A stretch of 64,000 nucleotides of DNA, from the NCBI RefSeq assembly GCF_041956535.1, contig NW_027192192.1, positions 1,057,796 to 1,121,795 on the forward strand. The letters run 5' to 3'. Origin of the DNA: Calcarisporiella thermophila CBS 279.70 (taxonomy: Eukaryota; Calcarisporiellomycota). The first letter of the stretch is position 1. Each line of letters starts with the position of its first letter. The notes under the pieces are model-generated. The model saw nothing but the letters and a program-made list of their open reading frames with translations, was not told the DNA's origin and searched no databases. The translations under genes were made by a program, and so were the position numbers. This document shows positions 10,179-22,343 of this stretch, in pieces.

Positions 10179-11634
10179 TCAAACCACGTGCTCTTCCCGA
10201 CCCTCCTCCTCTTGCTCCACCCGGATCACCTCCACTATGGGCTCCTTGATATCGGAGGAGGGCATCGCCTGGTGCTCCTCGTGCGGGGGAGGGGGAGTCG
10301 AGGGGAGCGAGGGGTCGGGGATGGCGGTGGGCGAGGAGTAGCTGTAGACTTGATCCTCTTGGGCTTGGATCCGGTGGGACTCGGTGGTGCCCGGTATTGA
10401 TATGGCCTCTGCAACTCCAATGACGGAGGTTGTTGTTGTAGCTACTGCTGCTGCCGCCGCCGCCACCGCCGCCGCCGAGTCATCCTCCGCCACGGGACTC
10501 TGAACCAATGGGGGACTCTCGCGCGGAGTGGGTGGGGTTTGCTGTTCGACCTGGCCTTGGTGCTCGCGTTGCTCCATTTCAAGTAGGCTCAGGCGTATGG
10601 CCTCCATCACCATCAGCTCTTCCAAATCGACTCCCGCGTTGCGCATGGCAGAAAGATACCTCGAGTCGGCAGCGGCCGAAGAGTTGGAGCGGGAGGTACG
10701 GCGGTCGGAATGGCCGGCGCGTAGGCTGACAACGTGCAGAGGACTGGTATGGGAGGACGCGGATCCGCTTCGGGAGCGAGAGCCGCGGGATGTGCGGTTG
10801 AAGAGGTGCTCGTGGGTCTCAGGCCGAATTTGATCTAGAGTCGAGCCGTCATTAAGCAATGCAAGGTAAGGCGCCAGGGAGGAGTGCTAGGGACATACCT
10901 GTCGTGATGACTTCCGGGCTCGCGGGATCTACACTTTTCCACTTGCCATCGCATGCCTTCAAGACCGACTTCTAGTGCCGAGCGGAGTAAAAGCGGATGA
11001 GTAAGCAGCGGAAAGATGGGAGGCAAACTACACTTACTCCTGATTGATATGCTTGGACGAGGGCGGGCAAGTCGGGGGATTGATAGCACACCCCGAAATT
11101 CTCCACCACACAGAATGGGCAAGAGGCCGGCGATCCATCTTGGCCGCGCTTAATTTGCACAAAGCATTCTGCATTATGAAAAACAGAGCTAGGAATTAGA
11201 GGAATATGCAATGCGGGGCATCGCCTCCGATGATCCATTACCAGTACAGATGGGCTGGCCACAACACCGCGATTTGTTCAAATTGGGCGGGTAATACTAC
11301 AAAGAAGCAAGTGCCATGTGAGAGGCTGGCCGGGGGTCGAGAATTCGAATGCAGCATTTACCAAGAAGCATATAGGGCATTCTACCGCCTCCTTATACAG
11401 CACCCGTTCCATTAGCTCCGGAAACCGGCTCCGGCAGTCCTTGTGTAGATCGGCACGCTCTAATTGCTCGAGGTCGGGCAGGCCTTTGTAGAAGGGGGCA
11501 AGGCGCCGCTCTTGAATGAGCTTGCGCACAACCCGGTAGTCGTAGGTGGGAGGCCCCGGGTAGACCCCGTGCGGAAAGAGAGAGCCCCCATCGATGAGCT
11601 TATCGGATTTCTCTCGTCCTAGCGATTGGCCCAT
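10179..11634 (-). CDS. SIP5: SIP5-family RING-like zinc protein with UIM
   Basis: Five exons: 11634-11362, 11296-11242, 11168-11038, 10971-10899, 10834-10179; 395 aa. Joined exons give the SIP5 signature: ECPICFLYYPP, then RCCGQPIC, ECFVQIKR and CPFC (about 85-127), a RING-like zinc domain, followed by SPEVITTDQIRPE. Yeast Sip5 interacts with the Snf1 kinase and the Reg1-Glc7 phosphatase. The protein starts MGQSLG, a possible N-myristoylation site. A second module, DLEELMVMEAIRLSLLE (about 247-263), fits the ubiquitin-interacting motif, so a ubiquitin-linked role is likely (inference). The C-terminal third is disordered and carries an alanine run from GCC repeats near 10450-10480. Confidence 0.9.
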
Positions 11635-12442
11635 GCTTGCAGTGGTGTATGGCCCCTACTTACCAGTGGAGATGCGTTAGAGCGGGGATGGATTCTCGAA
11701 AGCGAGGAGGAAGAGGAGGAGCGGCGAGAAGAATGCAAAAAAAAAACAGGCAGCTGAAAGGATGGCAAGCCTCCCTCCCCAAGTCAAAAAGCGGATATGG
11801 AGGAGAAAAGGGAATAGAGCACACCAGTCGGTCAAACGCCTTCAATCCTAGGCCTATGGCGCCACTTGAAATAATACAAAGTTTGGATGGGAGAAAAAAA
11901 AAATAAGAGGGCGGTTTTCCTTGGAAGTTTCTTTCTGCTCGGCTGCAAAAAGGTTTTACACGCGGCCTAGCGCTTCCCCTCGCGGCGGTTTCGTTTTATT
12001 TCGAGCCCTTCTCTCCCGCCATTTCTCCTGTTCCTTATCATGCTCTTATCTTCGGCCGAATGCCAGCAGATTTGTCATAGTGAACAAAGAAACATGACAC
12101 CCTCCCCAAAATCAACCACTCAAAAACGGCCCCCATGTTCCAATTGTTTGCCTAGATTTGGTAAGTCGCGTTTTATGAGAAGAGAGAGAAATAACGATAT
12201 TTCCCGCTTGCAGAAAAATTCACAACACAATAGAAAATAATAATAATAAAGAACATCTAGAGCGCCATTCTCCCAAGAAAAGAAAAAAAAAGTTATGAAA
12301 AATGAAGAGGAAAATAAGAATACTCGGCGTCCTCCGTTTTTCAACCCGAGCCAGATACTACCACGTCCGATTTTTTTTTTCATCTTCTGGGGGCCTCCTC
12401 CCCCCCTCCCTCCCTCCCTCCCTCTCCTCCCTCCCCCGAGCA
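11635..12442. other. SIP5 upstream / SEC26 downstream region
   Basis: SIP5 promoter and SEC26 3' flank. A CTCC tetranucleotide tract (about 12397-12436) lies directly after the SEC26 stop. No gene seen. Confidence 0.5.
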
Positions 12443-15400
12443 TTACGCTGATGCAGACACCGTCTTTTGTGCAAGCGTGATCTTGTCTCCAAGGCTCAGC
12501 GCAATGCCCTGCGTCTTACTCCTGATGCGCACATGCCCTGTGATGGGGCCATCGCCGGCCCGCTCGATGCTCAGATTGGCAAGCGCATCTTCCCCGAAGA
12601 TGCTCCGTGCGCACATATTGGCCGACAGGAAGCCGCAATCGCCGGAGAGCTGTGCCTCGGGGGTGAGGCAGCTCATATTGGTGGACTTCATGATATGCTC
12701 GAGGTAGGCACGCAGGTCCCTGTTGGCGGAGGAAGAGGAAGAAAAATTAATCCATGAGGGGTAGGGTAGGCAAGTGCGTAGGTCCAATGCTTACGTGATG
12801 TTGGTGTTCACGTTCACCTTGTTCTCCCACTCGAATTCCGTCCACATGCTGCGGAACTGCGTCTCCGTGCAGTAGGCCGGGTTGATGTAGTCCATAATGT
12901 CAATGTGGATGTCGTTGAGCACGACGCAGTTCGAGTCGCCGGCCGCCGACCCATCGTAGATGATGTTCCCGAAGATCACCCCGGTCTCGGTCGAGGACAC
13001 CTTGATGTTCGCCTTGATGCTGAGGAAGCTGTGCGGCCCCACGTTTTGTGATGCAGGTCGGCCCACCAATTTCAGGTCGCCGAGGGTCGCAAATTCAAGG
13101 GAGAGGTTCTGAAGGGTGTCGGCGGTCTGGTTGACGATCAAAATGTCTACATCCGAGGAGAGGGGGAGCAAAACCACATTAGTCACACGACTCATTGCGC
13201 CTAGAAAGCAGCCGGGTTGGCGGGCGGATTGGCGCTTACCTAGAAGAATGTCATACTGGTGCACGTTGACGTAGGCCTCCGCGTAGACCGGGTCGGAGAA
13301 GCCGGTCAGCTGCACAATTCGGTTGAGCTTCGACACCATATCGTCACGGGATTCCATCTGGCCGGTGGCCCGAATCAGATCCACCTCGTACTCGTCCGAG
13401 CCATCCACCGTGCGCTTCGCGAATTGGCGGAACGTGATGGCATCGTCCACCTGCACCGCCGACGGCGTGGACTCCTTGGCGCGCTTCTCGGCGCTGCGCT
13501 TCTCCTGGGCCTGCACAATCCGCGAGAAGGAGGCGCGTGTATCGTGCAGGTACACCTGAGCAATGTCCTTTGGAGACTCGAGCGTCTGCAGGCAAGTCAT
13601 GATGCGGTCGTACGAGTCCTCGTCAATGGGAGCCTGCACAAATGCAGAACGGCCCACGCGAATAATGCTCGTCATGATGAGCATTGCCTCGGCGCGAAGA
13701 GAGTTGACGCGCACAGCGTCGCTGCACAGCTCCGAGAACCGCAGTGCGAGCTTGGTGACCGCGGAGGCAAGCACTGCCCCCAGGAAGAAGTCTCCGCCCA
13801 GGATCAACGAGCGAAGCGGCGGCTTGGTGGCATTGGCGGTTTTGTCCCCACGGGTTGTCTGGGAGGTGAATGCACTCTCGGTCGCATAGGTTCCGTCAGG
13901 AAGGATGCGTCGTGCCGAGGCGGTTGGCTGCTTGTCGTTGGTTTTTCCGTTTTCAGCATTGGCTTCCGACTGCTGCTCCTCAAGCTGACGCTGCTCCGAA
14001 GCGAGGATTGGAATTTCGCCTAGGCTCTCACGGATCCGTTGCCACGCGGCTTCGATGGAAGGCAGGTCCGAGCAATACTCACCAATGATCCAAAGTGCGC
14101 CGCGGAAAACTTTTCCGGAGCGGATGTCGAGGAAGGTCTCCAGGAGGCGCTCGGTAATGGAGGGGCGCAGATCGGGGAACTTCTCGACAACCTCACGGAC
14201 AAAGGCAATCACGTCCACGGCAGACGGGTTTCCAGAATCGGCCAAGAACTCCATCAAGACATGCACGACGTTCGCCGCGACTTCTGAGAATTTGATGGCA
14301 CACGCGTGAATAGATTGGATGAGCAACTGGCGATACTCAAGGTTCTACAAAATGGTGACGGGTTAGAGTCGATTCGGCCCAAAGGTTTCCCCACGTCGGC
14401 ATGCATCCTTACCTTCTCATAGTCTTGATCGTGTGTTTTAGCGAGCTCTTTTTTGAGGAAAAGCACAACGTCCTGCACATTCTTGGTCGAGACCATTTCT
14501 AACACAATCTTCAAAGCTTTCCGGCGAACTTCAATATCGGGGCTGTGCAAACAAGCCAGTTGATATAGAAGGTGAGCGAATTTTTTTTTAAAAAGAAATG
14601 CTCCATCAGAGATCTCGCATTACCTGGACAGGACGCGCAGAATATCTATAACAAGATCGTCGAGTATGTGCTCGTGTTTGGAACGCAGCTCATCCAGACG
14701 GTCGAGAACAATAAGTTTCACGTTGTTATCCGATTTCTTGACAATGAGCTCAATGTAGCAAGAGGCAGCCGCTGTGAAAAGAGTAGAATTTGAAATAGGT
14801 TAGCCTCCGCAAAGAGATGGGTAACTCAACGACGATGTACCCTTCACTGCTGCGGGATTCCCAGTTAGTGCCATTAACGAGTTTGCTGCTTCATATTTGA
14901 CAGAGTGCGAGGACGCATTAAGCAGCTCGAAAATGCAGCGAATATATTTGGCGCGGTTGGCGGTATTTGTGCGGCAGTCTTTGCGAATGAGCTCGATAAT
15001 TGCAAGCTGCAGATGTTCATCGAAGCTTGGCACCTGGTTGAACACCTGGTTGAGATATTCGACCGCTCGAGCCTGTGCGCAATTACATAACATGACAAAG
15101 GCGTTGCGTTTACAGATCATGTCACCCTCCTATACAATGCAAATGTCGTCAATGGCCAGCGTGTTAATTAGCTGAAGGATATAATCTCACCGCAGCTAAG
15201 AAGTTATGAATTAGCTCGGGTGCATCAGGGACAAGGTAATCAAAGTGCTTGTAAATGGTGTAGATAGCAAATACTGCATTTTTGCGTACATATGAGTGGC
15301 GATGTTCCTAGATAGACATCTCCATAAGTATTCCAAAAAGAAAGCATCAGGCACGAGTGTAAGCAATACCAAGCAGGCACGGCATGAGGGTAGTAATGGC

Positions 15401-15891
15401 TCGAGCAGCTCGGGTTCGCGGAGCTTACAGAGGAACCGAAGGGTTGCACCGCGAATGTACTCATTTGGATGCTTAAGATCATTTTGTAAGAAGTTGCTAT
15501 TTCATTGAGAAAAGACAGGGAAGAGGATAAATAAAATTAGTCGACATCATTCAGGTTAAGAAGAGTTCCTCATGGTTGCAATTCCTCACCAAACTAAGAT
15601 CATCTCATGCTTAAGCTTTCCATCTGGATTTGTTTTGGGGCATATTTCCCAGTAAAAGTGCAGCAATTTCTTTAGGATTTTGTTTTTTGATGGCATCACA
15701 AATCGAATAACGTGCATCAGGAGCTGTGAGCCCGGGTCACCGTTGAGCATGGCAATTATCACTTTTTTCATCGTCTCAATCTTCACATCGTCTGAGCCTC
15801 TTTCGAGAGCAGTCTTGAGCTCTTGGATGGAAGGCTGAGTAAACTCGTCGCTAGGAGCGATGATGGTGTAGCAGGCATCGGTCGCTGCCAT
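12443..15891 (-). CDS. SEC26: Coatomer subunit beta (beta-COP)
   Basis: Nine exons: 15891-15590, 15496-15370, 15307-15191, 15129-14841, 14771-14624, 14542-14413, 14344-13240, 13146-12795, 12719-12443; 948 aa, normal length for beta-COP. The N-terminal HEAT-like adaptin trunk has family phrases such as [33 protein letters not shown] and [11 protein letters not shown]. The C-terminal appendage includes [27 protein letters not shown] and a final [14 protein letters not shown]. Beta-COP is part of the COPI coat for Golgi-to-ER and intra-Golgi transport. The intron 13147-13239 is 93 nt with no in-frame stop, so retention would keep the frame. Base composition shifts inside the gene: the first six exons are short and AT-richer, the rest long and GC-rich. 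MLH1 is divergent 205 bp away. Confidence 0.96.
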
Positions 15892-16096
15892 CTTTCATGT
15901 AAATTTGAAATGGGAGGATCTGTGGAGTAAACCCAGGTAAAGGTGAAGGTGGAAGCAATGAAAAAGCCCAGCTGCAATTTTCGCGTTCGAATACATCTGC
16001 AGACGTCACCAAAAATATTCCGAGGGAAAAAAGCAGTCGTGAATGGTCATCCTTTCTCGCTGCTAGAGAAAGGAACCGGTTCAATTACACTAGATT
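15892..16096. promoter_or_regulatory. Shared divergent promoter SEC26/MLH1
   Basis: Only 205 bp separate the two start codons, which face away from each other, so the 5' leaders and promoters of both genes must share this segment. Confidence 0.7.
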
Positions 16097-19000
16097 ATGG
16101 CAGACGCGGGCCGCAAAGAACCAAGGCCAATTAGGCGTCTAGACGAAGCAGTTGTCAATCGTATAGCGGCAGGCGAAGTAAATTTGCACCGATCTTGACA
16201 TTCTATCCGAAAATTCTAACTCAATGATAAAAATTTCGAATAATGGTTACGCGTTAGATCATAATTCGACCTGCTAACGCACTTAAAGAATTGATCGAAA
16301 ACTCGCTCGATGCTGGCTCTACCCAAATCCAGATACTTGTTAAAGACGGTGGACTTAAGCTCCTCCAGATCCACGACAACGGCCATGGCATTCGAGTAAG
16401 CGCCTTCTTTGCATTAATATACTTTCTTTTCTGTATCATGATTAATGCTACTAATGCTTGAATATAGAAAGAGGACTTAAACATTGTTTGCGAGCGCTTT
16501 ACCACCAGCAAACTCGAGAAATTCGAAGACCTCTCGAAAATTGCCACCTATGGATTTCGAGGAGAGGCGCTTGCAAGTATTAGTCACGTAGCCCACTTGA
16601 CCATCACAAGTAAAACTGCCGACTCCAAGTGCGCATATAGGTACGCCTTCGTTTAATTTATCTGGTTATAAAACTGCCAGTTGAAAAATTCTTCTTAGAG
16701 CCTACTATTCGGATGGAAAACTTGCTTCTTCGCGACCGGGAGCGAGCGCTGAGCCAAAGCCCTGTGCAGGAAACAATGGAACGCAAGTAACGGTGAGTTA
16801 TGTTAAAACGATCGTGTTTTTCAAACAGAGGCTGATTCTACGCTCTAATGACAACAGGCTGAGGATTTATTTTATAATGTCCCTATTCGACGTAATGCCC
16901 TGCGTTCTCCTTCCGATGAGTATAATAGAATCTTGGACGTGGTGAGTCGTTATGCGGTTCATAATGCTGGTGTTTCTTTTAGTTGTAAAAAGGTACGATA
17001 CAAACATAGGAACCTGGTTAGCGCTATTCTGATTTTTCTGGATGTAATTCCATTATAGCAAGGTTCCAATGCTGCCGATGTGCACACCTCTTCCGGTGCT
17101 AGTACAGTGGACAATATTCGACAGATCTATGGAACTTCTGTAGCCTCCGAGCTCCTTGAAGTGGAGAAGGAGTTTCCGAACTATGACTTTAAGTTGCGAG
17201 GATATGTGACTAATGCAAACTATAATATGAAATCCATGAAGTTTCTCCTGTTCATCAATCGTAATATCTCTTTATCAGCATCGTGGTTGACTCGGCTAAC
17301 CTTTCCCTCTCCCCATAACATTTAGATCGATCTGTGGATTGCACTGCGTTAAAACGAACTATCGAAAGCGTTTATAACGTCTATCTACCAAAGGGATCCC
17401 ATCCGTTTATCTATCTTTCCCTTGAAATTAACCCACGAAAAGTGGATGTCAATGTGCATCCCACGAAGAGTGAGGTGAGCAACTCTATGCTTTTTCTGTC
17501 TTCATCTTTGACTTAAATTATTTGTCCCATAGGTTCATTTCCTAAATGAAGAGGAAGTGATTGCCTCAGTAGGTGAAGCAATACAGGAGCGACTTGCGGG
17601 TGCGAATTCATCAAGAACATTTCTTGCACAAGTAATTCTATATCCTAATCTTTGAGTAGGGTTATTATTTACCAACACGCACGGTTTTTAGACAATTCTC
17701 CCAAGTGCAGATTTGCCAATGGAATTACCTCGCGAAGAGCGGGAAGCAAAAAAAGGTCCTCTTGCAAATGGTATACTATGTCAAACGTTGACCGACTTTG
17801 GAACCGTTATATTAATATTATAATTGCGTAAAAGACAAAGTGCTAGAGTACAAGATGGTCCGTACCGATACTAAATCACGTTCGCTAGATCGCTTCTTTC
17901 ATCCCTCAACTTCGGAGCAGGAACCACGGAAAAAGCAGAAAGTCTCCCGAGAAGATGAAGATGATTTTCGGGAGATTGGAGAGAAAAGCGTCAGTGCAGA
18001 GAAAGAGGACGTGGATATGGATGAGGGTGATGAGACAACAGCTGAGGAAAATGAAGTTGGCGAGCTGAATATGCCAGCTGCAAAGGAAAAAGGAAAGAGA
18101 ACACGAGTCGAAGTGCGATTAACTAGCGTTTTAACTTTGAGAAAGCAAGCCAAAGCTCAAGAGCATGCTGGTTAGCACCTAGTTTATTATTCCCTAAGAT
18201 TTTAGCTTATATATAATGCAATTTCCAATTGACAGGTCTCAAAGAACTCTTCTCCAACCACACGTTTGTTGGATGTATTGACGATGCTCTTGCCCTTGTT
18301 CAATATCAGACTAAGCTGTATCTGATTAACTACTGTGTCTTGAGGTAATTTCAATCGTCCACCGGCTTCTCTAATTTTGCTAAAACTCCATATCCTTGAT
18401 GTCGATTAGCGAGGAGTTCTTTTACCAGCTTGTCTTACAAGAATTCTGCAATCTTGGCTTCTTTCATCTCTCCGGGCCCGCTCCCATCTATGATCTTGTA
18501 ATGATTGCGTTAAAAGAAGAGGAAAAGAATGGGTGGCCGAGTGATCTAAAGCCAATGGATCAAATAGCAGAGGTAGTTTTGAAACATTTATCTCCTTTGA
18601 TGCGTTTGCTCGTTTACTATTATTTTTGTTTGCCTCTAGGATATTGTTGAAATGCTTGTATCTCGCCGCGAAATGCTGCTGGAATATTTCTCCATGGCAA
18701 TTTCAGAGGATGGAAACCTCGAAACTTTGCCCATGCTACTCAAAAAATACGAACCAAATTTAGACAAGTTACCAATGCTATTGCTACGCTTGGGTTCAGA
18801 GGTGACCAACATCTATAAATGTGTAGGCTTGGCATCAGTGTACTAATATACATGTATTTTAGGTCAATTGGGACACCGAAAAAGAATGCTTTGACACGCT
18901 TTCACGAGAATTAGCCATCTTCTATGCGACCGAGCCTCCTGTTTTGGATACAGATGATGTTTCTCCAACAAGTCCACTGACATCGGCCCATGAGTCAGCC

Positions 19001-19207
19001 CAAGCTATGGAAGAAGATTCGACAGAAGCGAGCGAGGACCCTGAGAAGAGAAAAAACGCCCATGCACGATACCGGTGGCAGGTGGAGCACGTACTCTTTC
19101 CAGCTCTGCGCTCTCGTTTTCATCCACCGCGCAAGCTGGCAGAGAGCCAACACGTTATTCTATTAACTGATTTACCTGCGCTATATCGTATTTTTGAACG
19201 ATGCTAG
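16097..19207 (+). CDS. MLH1: DNA mismatch repair protein MLH1
   Basis: Fourteen exons: 16097-16177, 16258-16395, 16468-16640, 16699-16792, 16858-16992, 17059-17260, 17326-17474, 17533-17631, 17692-17770, 17835-18170, 18236-18344, 18410-18572, 18640-18801, 18863-19207; 754 aa. The GHKL ATPase motifs are present: ENSLDAGS (41-48), DNGHGI (about 67-72) and GFRGEAL (102-108). Further on come the transducer region and [16 protein letters not shown], the motif after the ATPase domain in MLH1. A disordered acidic linker follows, then the dimerisation domain, which ends in the invariant FERC. MLH1 pairs with PMS1 (MutL-alpha); its C-terminal Cys contributes to the partner's endonuclease site in yeast. 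All exon joins keep phase, and the length is normal. Confidence 0.97.
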
Positions 19208-19615
19208 CAGTGGAATATTTTCTCAATTGAGATAACTGTACATATGCGTCGAATTACCATTTTATCTAATTTACAAATTGACAGTGAATTGTATTTACAA
19301 TTTCGAGGGTATTTTTTTTTGGAGCCCTCTCTTTTTTCCGTTTGCCTTTATCATATGCATCTAATCCGACCATTTAACGAAGCAAAAATTGAACTAGCTG
19401 TGTTCATGCTTTTGATATATTCGAATGCAACTTCACTCACAACCTCACGATCCTCTATTGCTAATATCAATAGATTCTCAATAATTTAGTTTTAGCTGAT
19501 CCATATACTTTTCATCACAAATCCAATTGGCTCAATTTGATTGAATAAAATTTAATACGACGCGTTACTTTTTTATTCACTCTTTTTTATAACCTTTTTT
19601 TTGGGGGGGAGAAAA
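19208..19615. other. MLH1 3' flank and PSF1 promoter
   Basis: 408 AT-rich bp holding the MLH1 3' end and the PSF1 upstream region. A T9/G7 tract lies directly before the PSF1 ATG. No further gene. Confidence 0.5.
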
Positions 19616-20248
19616 ATGTACGGGGAAGAAGCGACTAAACTCATACGCGAGACGAAACGGAATCAACACGCAGAATATCTCTTGCCCTATGATCACGACC
19701 GTGTACGTTCTGTTTGCCGAGAAAATCGCTCCCTCTACGAAGAAGCTCACCAGATTATAGGGAAGCTCAAAGTAATACAGAAGCAACTACAAACACAGGA
19801 TGAACACGATCCCCAAGTGAATCTCGCTCACTACAATGGACAACTGTGTTCCATTATGATCCATAAACTTGCCATTAATCGTAATAAGCGATGTCTAATG
19901 GCGTATCATCACCACCGGGTTAACCGTCTGCGTGAACTTGCATGGAAATTGGGCCGTCTACCTACCATGGATACGAACACCACGGTGACTTCAAGAGTCG
20001 AAGATGAGTTCTTTGCGCGATATATGGAACTTGTGCACCGCTACAAAACGCGTTATGCTGAAGTGGATCTCACCGCATCACTTCTGCCACCCAAGAATCT
20101 ATTTATTGAAGTCAGGGCACTCCGAGACTGTGGAGAAATACAGACAGAGAACGGTGTGCTCAATGTGACCAGAGGTAGCCAGTTCTTTGCAAGAAGAACG
20201 GATGTGGAACGGCTAATAACTCAAGGGTATTTAAAACATATTGCTTAA
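19616..20248 (+). CDS. PSF1: GINS complex subunit PSF1
   Basis: A single exon of 210 aa, the usual size. The N-terminus MYGEEATKLIRETKRNQ, the internal LAINRNKRCLMAYHHHRV and the C-terminal GEIQTENGVLNVTRGSQFF with RRTDVERLI match PSF1. GINS (SLD5-PSF1-PSF2-PSF3) joins MCM and CDC45 into the replicative helicase. The start is the internal ATG at 19616; an upstream in-frame ATG at 19601 would add only a poly-G-encoded MGGRK. Unlike its neighbours it has no intron. Confidence 0.95.
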   Translation: MYGEEATKLIRETKRNQHAEYLLPYDHDRVRSVCRENRSLYEEAHQIIGKLKVIQKQLQTQDEHDPQVNLAHYNGQLCSIMIHKLAINRNKRCLMAYHHHRVNRLRELAWKLGRLPTMDTNTTVTSRVEDEFFARYMELVHRYKTRYAEVDLTASLLPPKNLFIEVRALRDCGEIQTENGVLNVTRGSQFFARRTDVERLITQGYLKHIA

Positions 20249-20406
20249 GTGTAGTGGCACGAATAATGTATGGAAAGCTATTTATTGCAAAAAATAATAC
20301 TTGTAAATATATACAACCAGTACTTACCCCGACTCTAAGCATATTACTGGAGATACACAAAGATCGGAAAGAGTGTTGAGAAAGGCGCATACAAATATAC
20401 ATGAAC

Positions 20407-20629
20407 TTATAAATTTAGATACTTTTCCATTTTCAAGAGACTCGGCCCAAAAGTTAGCAAGCGGCGAGGTGTACCCTGAAAGCTCTAATGCAGACAAGAT
20501 AATCAAATAAATTCAGAAGGCTTATTCCACCTCATTAATGACTTTTTTAGTGTTAATGAGAATTTCAGTGACGTCGCGCAAGATAATCACACATCCAGGA
20601 GAAAAACTTGGTATTAGCATTTCCCCCAT
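20407..20629 (-). CDS. Possible small spliced antisense gene, weak
   Basis: Between PSF1 and ADK1 the minus strand allows exons 20629-20531 and 20484-20407, joined across GTGGAA...GCATTAG, giving 58 aa that begin MGEMLIPSFSPGCVIILRDV. More potential sites downstream (GTATCT, CTCCAG, GTAAGT, AAATAG) would allow further short exons. The first exon looks protein-like, with an alternating hydrophobic pattern as in a small beta fold, but I recognise no family and such short frames arise by chance. Confidence 0.22.
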
Positions 20630-20734
20630 TAAATTTCAGGGCAACTACAGCGCTCTAATCTCCTTGCACATCCGACGGCTCATTCACGCGTTACGACTTC
20701 TAGTTTCCCAGATCATTCACATCATTTCTAAAAT

Positions 20735-21825
<1,091 letters not shown>

Positions 21826-22343
21826 TCGAAATTAATTAAACCGGGCAAATTTCAACATATAAGAATAAAGCGATAGAATTTCAAGAAGGCTGAGGGTGTG
21901 ATCTGAAATGAAAGCACAGACTCAGACTGGTCTTTAATTAGCTATGAATCGTATTTCAAAGCTTAAATCTAGCGGCCAAAACAGCTCGGGCACTGATTGG
22001 GCACTTTTTTTTGCCTTTTTTTCTTCCTTCGAACTTGACCTCCAAGTTGCCTCTTGCATTTTCGACACAATCACATTAGGATGAGTCGGCCATTTGCATC
22101 TTGTTCGTCTCCTCTCATCTAGTTGGCATCGCATATTTTGGTTTAGTTATTCTCTCTATACCTCTCCCCCGCTTCATTTTCATCTTCACACTTTAATATT
22201 TATAATTCCATTATCTACAAGCACAAAAACGAAAAATATACGGGTGCGGTTGGATCTTTGTACACATGCATCCCGTATTGCCATTATACAGATTATAATA
22301 TTTATACTCGATTCCTACTCACTCTCTTGGGACTCAGATCGTG
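21826..22343. other. ADK1 3' flank and kinase promoter
   Basis: 518 bp, AT- and pyrimidine-rich before the kinase ATG. No gene seen. Confidence 0.5.
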
